From Nemophila menziesii (Eukaryota; Streptophyta; Magnoliopsida; Boraginales; Hydrophyllaceae): a stretch of 64,000 nt of DNA. The notes beneath the pieces were generated by a model. It was not told where the DNA came from. It searched no databases and saw only the letters and a list, made by a program, of their open reading frames with translations. Each line of letters opens with the position of its first letter. Positions within the stretch are counted from its first letter, which is position 1. The translations under genes and the position numbers were made by a program. Location: assembly GCA_029959085.1 (NCBI GenBank), contig JARWIR010000016.1, positions 18,547,499 through 18,611,498 of the forward strand, given 5' to 3'. Below are positions 56,982-64,000 of this stretch, one piece after another.

Positions 56982-58705
56982 TTACTCAGGGAGGGATTTT
57001 CGATCCATAAAGAACTGCCGCAACAAATTATCATCCACCATTAACCTTCTACAGAAATTTGTGAAATCGTTTCCGGTACCACGTACAAATCCTTGTCCTT
57101 GAGTACGAACAACCCTCGAACTAGATGCAACAACCGGTTCATGGCGTCTTGGAAAATGAATGGGAGACTCGTGTGGAGAAGGAATGGAGGACTCGTGTGG
57201 AGAAGGAATGGGGGACCCACGTTGTGGGGTAGTGAATCTTTCTCGTTGAGTAACGATACGCCCCGAAGAATCCGCCATCGATGAACTCCTTCTCGGTGTG
57301 TGTAGTTGATGACTGATGTCCATCGGTTCGACTCTAGGACCCTCTCGACGACCATGAGCCTCGACTAACTTTTGTAACATGTCCTTCAACTCATCCAGGT
57401 CTTCTCTGCGTACAAAATCATCCTTGGGATTGTTCTTGCCCCTAGCCATTTGAGAAGCACATCCTTCTTCATATACCTCCTCTTCGGGCAACATATCCTC
57501 CACTGGCTTGCTATCGATAACAGAAAATATGCACTTACAGTAGTTTGACCCTCCTAAATGATCAAGCAAATTAACTTTCAAGCGAGTTGACTTCGTAATC
57601 CAATTCTTGCAATACGGCAGTTCCTGGGGTACCGCCGTATGTTTTGATTGTCTTTGTACGAATTGTAAGAATACCTGTAAAAAAAATCAATTAAAATAAT
57701 AATTCACTACTTTAAATACATTAAAATTAACAAAATAGGCTTACCTGATGGACATATACACACACGTTGAAGTATTTAGACGCCAAGTCGGGGGCACTTT
57801 TGAATTCGGTAATACCGTGGATAATTCCGTTGTAAACGAGGTAAGACCAACTGAACGTTGGGATCAAATCAATGTCCCTGATAGCGAAAAATGGCTTCGT
57901 CTACATTATGGGTGCTAGTGGGGGCGATGAAATAACCATAAACATACAAAACCAAAAGTTGCTTAAACTCATCTTCATGACTCCTACAAGCTAAAAACAA
58001 CTCCTCTATTCTATTCAAGCTTACACTAACTCAATGCCCGTTAAAAAGCATCTCTAACTCTCTAAAACAACACAAGGAATACCATCTAGGGGGGGGGGGG
58101 GGGGGGGGGGTAATACCTCTTCTAGGCAGCAAACCTAAAACTTTATTTACATCTAAATACGAAAATGGAAGTATACTACCACATAAATTAAAACTACTAA
58201 AAGCTACACCAAATATATCTACCATGAATTGGCAAATTGCATACTTAAGTATAGCTTATGGAAAATCAATAAATTCTCCAAACCTGATTTGCTCAGCGGC
58301 TTCACGTTGATCGGGGCTCAAATCATTAGAAAGATGATTCATTTTAGGCAACAAAAGCTTGGTTACAAGCTTTACCCGGTATACAAAAATTCAATAATTA
58401 TACACTAAAGTAATTGAACTTTTTTACTTTAATCTAAACAAAACTAGACTTAGTTATACAAGGAAAAGGATATAGAAGAACAAACTCACTTTCCTTTCTT
58501 CATTCAACACATTGGAGGTCTGTGAAGCACTTTCCACCTCAGGATTAAGAGTGCTTTCTCTCGCTGCATTGTCATATAACTCCCTTAGACAAGGGAGCAA
58601 ATCGTAATACCTTCTCCGAATGGACGCCAAGTTTACGGGCATGTTCGGAAAGTTGCTTCTGAACTCTAACTCTATTATGTTCCTAAGTACAAACAAGCAT
58701 GACAA
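56982..58705 (-). pseudogene. Transposon-associated plant mobile-domain-like gene, fragmentary
   Basis: Minus-strand series of exon-like open segments: 58705-58480 (ELEFRSNFPNMPVN, ends at a GTGAGT donor), about 58370-58280 (PDQREAAEQIRFGEFIDF), about 58225-58120 (FMVDIFGV, VNKVLGLLPRRG), about 57950-57640 (LLVLYVYGYF, WSYLVYNGIIHGI, FNVCVYVHQ) and 57581-56982, a basic Ser/Pro tail with repeated SPHES. The spacing of FGEF, a Cys-Gln-Phe-Met-Val-Asp block and VLGLP-like motif is reminiscent of the plant mobile domain found in MULE- and Ulp1-type transposons. A stop after FIDFP and a 22-base G run (58089-58110) interrupt it. Assignment tentative. Confidence 0.45.
58089..58110. repeat. Poly-G run
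   Basis: 22 consecutive G on the + strand inside the mobile-domain-like fragment. Confidence 0.9.
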
Positions 58706-59636
58706 ACAACATTGATAAGTATATCAAAGACAACTACATATATACATAACACAAACAAAAGTGCAAACTTACACATAATAAGGACATGCTTTGGAACGAA
58801 AAAATACAAGTGATAGTACAATTGTAAAACTATTAACGAACAAAAAAAATTCTAAGCTATAACTGATTGTGCAACAAAAAAATACACATGAAACTAATTA
58901 AATCAAAGTAATAAAACTACTTTATACAAAATATATTTTGATCCCTACAAAGTCTAGTCAGTTCAAAGATAAACTGGTAATTGAATAATAGAAATTTTTG
59001 ATTTTTTCTAATTTATTATCCATACATCAGGTGTATGGAAAAAGCACTCCCAACACTTTTCTGTAATTACACTCAACCCCCTTACACTACATTTACTATT
59101 CTACAGTTGTGCTTATATCCAAGAGACAGTCAGCTCCTTTGCCATCATCACTGCAACTCTACAAGTATACATCATTCCCACAAATCCCTCACCCCCCAAA
59201 TCTACCATTTTTATTTATTTTTGGTCAAACAAATCAACCATGCACTACAAACATATAATTTCTTCCTTATAATTTAAGCAGCACCCCCAATGTCTCCGAA
59301 TATCTGCAGATAGACCTATTTTGCATAGAGTTTTACAATTCTTTTATTCGTTATCTTTAACCATGTTAGCATGTAAGTCCTTTTATCTTCTTTTATTTCC
59401 CTTAGAAGATAATGGACAAAAAATTGCAAAAACAAAAAGAAGAAACTATAATAACATTCACACAAAGATAAAGAATAATTTTGGTATAACCCATTAACAA
59501 ATCATGAATATAGAGAATCGTAGACAATAAAACGAACCAATTTCTATTATATAACTGATAACATTACATATTCCACAATTTATAAAGAAAAAACAAATAA
59601 AGTTCTTTTTTTCTCGTGTATATCTTTCCATTTCCT
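58706..59636. other. Intergenic; paralogous downstream segment of the methylesterase
   Basis: 58706-59270 shows no gene. 59279-59636 is the 3' flank of the methylesterase and matches 51095-52180 plus 56067-56118 with the hAT MITE and Pack-MULE removed; it thus preserves both pre-insertion sites. Confidence 0.75.
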
Positions 59637-61206
59637 CTATGGTATTTGAGCAATTTCAAGTAACATTTTGTGCAATGATTGTGGCTTTGAGAAGAAAGGA
59701 CAATGATCACTCCCTTTAATCTTAAACACTCCTTCAGGTGAATTATCCCTAACAAGCTTTTCTTGTATATCCGGTGATAAAGCATGATCTTCCAATGTTT
59801 GTATATAAAATCTTCTACCCGTTCCATATTTATCACTAGTTAATGATAATTTCTCCATCATAGGACCTAAAGGAGTAGCTCTCATTGAAACCATAGCTAA
59901 AGCAACATCCTAAAAATAAATAAATAAATAAATCATTTTTTATTCCAAAAAACAATCATATTTTGTTCCATACCTTTGCAGGAGATTGATTAAAATATAA
60001 TCCATTCATTTGTTGCTTCTCAAACATAAACCCAGTTGGAGCTTTATCTTTTCCATCTCCGTATATTAAAAACTTAGATTCCTTCATAAATATCTCCGCA
60101 GATCCAAGCTACAAAAATAAACTTTTATTAACACATACATCATAAAAAATTCAAAAATTAAACCAAAAAAATACCTCTTCAGCAAATACATCGAAAGGTC
60201 TTTGTCCATTAGATATCATTGTAGCACATACAAAAATAGCTTTCGAAACCTTTTGTGAAAAATGTTCTAACGCATATGAAATACAAGCACCTCCACTACT
60301 ATGACCAACTAAAATAACCTGTAGAAACATGATCATGTGTTAGGACACAAATAATTGACTAAATATGTGTGTATAAATTACCTTTTCATCTTCAGGGAGA
60401 TTTTGAAGATAATCAGTTAATGGTTTAGAGTAATCAGATATGGATTTAATGTTTTTTGTGTCCGTTAGATCAATTCCAGATCCTTGAAGGTCTAAAGCAA
60501 CTGGTATTAATCCTGTTTCCTCGAGTAAAGCTATAGTTTTGTACCAACACCAAGCTCCAAATCCTTCTCCGTGTATTAATATGAACTTTTTTATTTTGAT
60601 CTTCTCTAGAATTTCAGGTAACTGCATAGTTAAATAGCACATGAATTACTTAATAAAGGGAAAACGTGTAATAGCAAAATACTTGTCAACTATTTATATT
60701 TTCTCTTTACATCATAAAAAATTGCGTAACCAAAAAATTCAAAACATTTTAGTAAATAATTGAGAAAATATATTATTATCCACTTTTCCACTCCCAATAC
60801 AAAAGTATGCCACCATCTAACAAAAGTAGTACTTTATGTGTTAAAGTAATTTGTTAAAAAAAAGCTCATACACAACTAAGTATAAAAAGATCTCCACGTA
60901 ATTAAATTAAAATAGAAGAAATAGAAAAAGGAGACTAAAAGTAACCTGTTGCTTAATAGTAGTATTATCATTAGGGATAGACTCAGTACGGCGTCGTGAG
61001 CTAGTGGATCCAATACCACGTCTAGACATGGAGCCATCAAACCTTTGAGACAATTGATGTTGTTGAATAGCCATAGCTAAAGCTTGCCTATGTAATAACT
61101 CTTCTTCCATTGATGTTCTTCTCTTTGATCTTTCCATCCTCTTACTTTTCGATCCAATACTATTATTAGTTTCTCTTTTAGCCATACACATTAATTTATT
61201 ACCCAT
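59637..61206 (-). CDS. MES11: MES11-type methylesterase (alpha/beta hydrolase), five exons
   Basis: Member of the plant methylesterase family that cleaves methyl esters of hormones such as auxin, jasmonate or salicylate; this subgroup (MES11-15) has a long N-terminal extension thought to direct it to plastids. Exons, minus strand: 61206-60946, 60621-60382, 60318-60175, 60108-59974, 59909-59637; all phase 0, GT-AG, total 1053 bases (350 residues). Residues 1-87 are the basic extension with LHRQALAMAIQQHQLSQRF; HGEGFGAWCWYKT forms the oxyanion region; GHSSGG carries nucleophile Ser174; Asp301 (LEDHALSP) and His329 (GSDHCPF) complete the triad. Intact and probably functional. A partial copy lies to its left. 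Substrate cannot be told from sequence. Confidence 0.94.
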
Positions 61207-62190
61207 TTCTTAAAATTCAATTTTGATTAATACCCAAGTTTTAATTTCTGAAGAGGATGATAAATTGAAGGTGGTGGTAAACTAAAACGACAGCGTTTTG
61301 ATGGGGAAGGGTAATGAAGAAAGAGTAGGTAGTATAGGTGGTGTATGTGTAGGTGGTAGTGGTAATGGTGCTTGTCTGTTAGTGTATGAGTGAATGAGAA
61401 AGCGTTTACTATTAATTCCTTAATTTTCAACATTTTGCACTGTCAGCACTGACTTTTTCTCTTTCACACACTTCAGCACATACTAATATTATTTTCTAGT
61501 AAATAATAAATGTATTTGCTCTTGTATAGCTGGAAAAGCTGCATCAACAACTTCATTCATGTATTTTGACTGTTTTGTTTTATGAATTTTTTACCAAAAA
61601 AAATGTTTTTTGAATTTCACCTGTGTTTGAATATTTGCTGGCATTATATGTTTTTGGTTAATCTTTAATGGCGGCTCAAAAGAAAAAAAGTATTTTTCAT
61701 AGTTTATGGCCTTGAAGTAACTTCCTCTGATTTTACATACGAAATAGTTAAGATTTACTGATTTCTTTTTTAATGGAGAGGTAACGGATAAGCTTATTAT
61801 ATCACAAGCATAGGCCGTAGATGGAAGTCAAACAATTGAGACTTGAGAGGATACAGAAAACAAATACATAATAATTATACCAAATCCCCTAATTTATATG
61901 CCCAAAAAGTCAAGAAAAAAATTTAAAACATTTATTATCACTGCTTTATTAGGATGTTAGTATACAATATAGACTTTATATGGTTTTCTGTCTCTCTCCG
62001 TTTAGGCTAGTTGGGTTTTGTTTTTATTTACCATGGGCTTGGCATGTCAAATAGTATAATTTTGTTTTATTAATGAAAGATTTCTTACAATTAAAAGGTA
62101 TATAGAGATAGAACACAAAATATATCTTCTAAACTTAATCCGAAAAATTTATAACGTAACTTACTAACTAATTGATAGAAAAAGAAGCTT
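61207..62190. other. Upstream flank of the methylesterase gene
   Basis: 61207-61440 is rich in CT/GGTGGT repeats on alternate strands and likely holds the leader and promoter; no clear TATA box was fixed. 61500-62190 is AT-rich with no gene seen. Confidence 0.45.
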
Positions 62191-62552
62191 TTCTCCTCCT
62201 TCTCTCTAGAATGAGTTTACTTTCTCTCTCCTCTTGAAGCTTTCTTTAATGGAGTCCTTCTTTTACAATCCCTATTCTCCTTGGTCTCTACAACTTCGTT
62301 TCTCTATCCTCTCATTTCATCTTCCACGCGGTTAATCATTCCCTATTGCATTGTTAAGTGTAACCTTTTTTAGTTTAGCTTCCCAACTCGGTTTAGCACG
62401 CCTATTTGATTTCTCCTCTGTTAGTTCCCGAGACGTATTCGATACGCCTCCTCTCTATTTAACTTTCTGATTATCCTCTTTCTCTCACTTTACCCACTCT
62501 TCATCTTCTCCTCTCTCTCTCAGCTCTGTGCTCACCAACACCTACTTCCTCC
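62191..62552 (+). other. 5' UTR of LINE4
   Basis: CT-rich leader (CTTTCTCTCTCCTC, CTCTCTCTCAGCTC) directly before the LINE ORF1 start, as in the 5' leader of LINE1. Exact 5' end not determined. Confidence 0.55.
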
Positions 62553-64000
62553 ATGGCCTCTAATCAGATTATCTCTATGAAATTAACACCCTCTTTCAAA
62601 CAAGATGACCTCCTCTCTCGCCGGTTTATGCTCCTTTCCAAGATACTTTCCAAAAATGAGGTAACCCCTTCCATGGTAGAATCAGCTGCCAATAGATCTT
62701 GGGGTCTTAGGTCTCGAATGCATGTTACAGCTGCGGATTTTAACACCTTCTTCCTCGCTTTTGAGTCTCGTGAGGACTTACTTAACACTTGGAACTTTCG
62801 ACCATGGTCCATTAATGGCCATCTGCTCCTTCTTCAAGCGTGGCATCCTGAGATGTCCATGATAGAAGCTGATTTTTCAACAGCTACGTTCTGGGTCCAC
62901 TTTCTAAATCTACCTACTGCGTTTGCTACCCCTGATAACGCGAAGGATATTTGTAAAAATCTTGATTGTACCCTCCTTGCGTATGACATTTATAGAGTTA
63001 ATGATACTACTAAGCTACTTAGGGTCCGTGTCTTATGGAAAGTGGATAAACCCCTTATCAGATCCTTTAATATGGAAAGACCCTCGCTACCTACGTTGGA
63101 AGTTAAAGTCAGATTCGAAAAACTTAGCAAATTTTGCTTTTTCTGTGGTCTGCTCTCTCATACCGCCGGAGAATGTTCTTTTTACAAAGAAGAGCAAAAA
63201 AGACTCCGAGGTAGAGTTCCTTTTCCCTTCGGTGATTGGATGAGTATAGTACCAGTTAAAGGAAGAGGTAGGAATATTCAGGTGGTGGATGATCTCGATG
63301 ACCCGTCTCATATTATTTCTGGAAGTGAAGATTCCTTTATTCCTTCTTCTGATGATGTTACGTCAATGCCAAGACAAATTTATGGTCCCCCATCAGTTAA
63401 TACTACTGGAAAAGAGAAAATTAATGTTACTAATGATGATAATATTCCCCCCTTCTTACGTGGATGTTCCTCAGATCCTGAAAAGTCATATGATTTGGTT
63501 GTTAAAGAGCTTTTAAAAGATGTTTCCTCGGATCCGACCGGGGTTGACCACATCTTCAAACCTTCTTCGAATAAAAAACAAGACTCGGTACAGTTCTCTA
63601 GTCAAAGATCTCCAACTGGTCGGAGACCTGATCCTAAGTCCACTCCCCTTAATGCTAAACCCAAACCCTCTTCCAACTGGTCCGGGTCCAAAAGGAAAAA
63701 TATGGGAGAGCCCTCTAAGGAAAAATGGCCTGCCTGGCCCATTAAGAAAGAAGGGGCTCAAAGTGCTAAACCACAGTTTGGTAATCGGTGGTCTATTAGA
63801 ACCTGGTCCAGATCCAACCCTACTCTTGGGAAAACTAGTCGTCAATGGGTTAACCCGGATGTGAAGAGAAACCTCGCAAATACCTCTCTACCCCCCCCCC
63901 CCCCCTCCTCCACTCATTCCCTCATCCCCACCTACACCATTCAATACACCTTTACCTTCGACCCCGTCTCCTTCTCCATCCCCCACCAAACCCATCCCTA
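62553..64000 (+). CDS. LINE4 ORF1: DUF4283 / zinc-knuckle protein, runs off the window
   Basis: Start MASNQIISMKL at 62553; open without any stop through all 1448 bases to the window edge (482 codons), so the end is outside. Residues about 15-165 form the DUF4283 domain (WSINGHLLLLQAWHPEM, TATFWVHFLNLP); CFFCGLLSHTAGEC at about residues 204-217 is a CX2CX4HX4C knuckle; FGDWM follows; then a long polar Ser/Pro/Lys-rich tail with a proline run encoded by 15 C (63891-63905). Same family role as LINE1 ORF1, coating LINE RNA. Unbroken frame suggests a relatively young insertion. Confidence 0.9.
   Translation, partial: MASNQIISMKLTPSFKQDDLLSRRFMLLSKILSKNEVTPSMVESAANRSWGLRSRMHVTAADFNTFFLAFESREDLLNTWNFRPWSINGHLLLLQAWHPEMSMIEADFSTATFWVHFLNLPTAFATPDNAKDICKNLDCTLLAYDIYRVNDTTKLLRVRVLWKVDKPLIRSFNMERPSLPTLEVKVRFEKLSKFCFFCGLLSHTAGECSFYKEEQKRLRGRVPFPFGDWMSIVPVKGRGRNIQVVDDLDDPSHIISGSEDSFIPSSDDVTSMPRQIYGPPSVNTTGKEKINVTNDDNIPPFLRGCSSDPEKSYDLVVKELLKDVSSDPTGVDHIFKPSSNKKQDSVQFSSQRSPTGRRPDPKSTPLNAKPKPSSNWSGSKRKNMGEPSKEKWPAWPIKKEGAQSAKPQFGNRWSIRTWSRSNPTLGKTSRQWVNPDVKRNLANTSLPPPPPSSTHSLIPTYTIQYTFTFDPVSFSIPHQTHP

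Noticed and set aside
63513..63845. 110-codon minus-strand and 114-codon + frames near the right end
   Set aside because: Both are out of frame with the LINE4 ORF1, which is open over the whole stretch.
1..64000. CRISPR arrays, rRNA or tRNA genes
   Set aside because: No array of regular spacers and no tRNA or rRNA signature seen; the only tRNA-related sequences are the two primer-binding sites. The 87-bp repeats are too degenerate and lie inside retroelements.

Overview
This is nuclear DNA of a flowering plant, most likely a eudicot. It is AT-rich, dense in nested retrotransposons and MITEs, and carries spliced plant genes with GT-AG introns (an AIG1/IAN GTPase and a MES11-type methylesterase). 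Nothing in it looks prokaryotic or organellar. The species cannot be named from sequence alone.

1-32.6 kb is a deep retroelement nest. Three related, non-autonomous Athila/Tat-like Ty3-gypsy derivatives lie on the + strand. A (1-6778) is missing the start of its 5' LTR. B (about 13470-16480) has protease joined to an integrase tail. C (18245-26407) is complete, with 1.5 kb LTRs and a perfect ACATA target duplication. A inserted into a minus-strand L1-type LINE (LINE1, 6779-12.17 kb) that also holds a Stowaway MITE. C split a minus-strand Ty1-copia element (copia1). A second LINE (LINE2, 28314-32612, 14-bp target duplication) landed in the 5' region of copia1 and was later hit by a 230-bp MITE. 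A, B and C keep pieces of gag, protease or integrase but have lost most of pol. Downstream they share a module: a GC-rich repeat of about 87 bp built on CCGGTATACCGG palindromes, a TATA-like box, a pyrimidine-rich leader, a conserved small ORF and, in A and C, a lysine-rich accessory ORF, with several polypurine-tract-like motifs.

32.6-40.3 kb holds foldback elements, a GGT microsatellite, two related TTA/TAA-flanked MITEs and an apparently processed pseudogene of an S1/P1 nuclease, followed by low-complexity DNA. 40.4-42.2 kb is an intact five-exon AIG1/IAN-type GTPase gene on the minus strand ending in a CaaX box. 45-51 kb holds a LINE RNase H fragment and a decayed copia element (copia2) whose LTR contains two more copies of the 230-bp MITE.

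51-61.2 kb is a duplicated locus. The intact MES11-like methylesterase gene (59637-61206, minus) has a partial 3' copy on its left. That copy was interrupted by a GC-rich hAT-type MITE (8-bp TSD) and by a 3.9-kb Pack-MULE (445-bp terminal repeats, perfect 9-bp TSD) carrying pieces of an MLO gene and probably of ribosomal protein SA. The paralogous sequence at 59.3-59.6 kb preserves both empty sites. From 62.2 kb to the edge, a + strand LINE has an ORF1 open to the window end.

Apart from the two intact host genes, almost everything is mobile-element DNA in successive layers, so the relative order of many insertions can be read directly.
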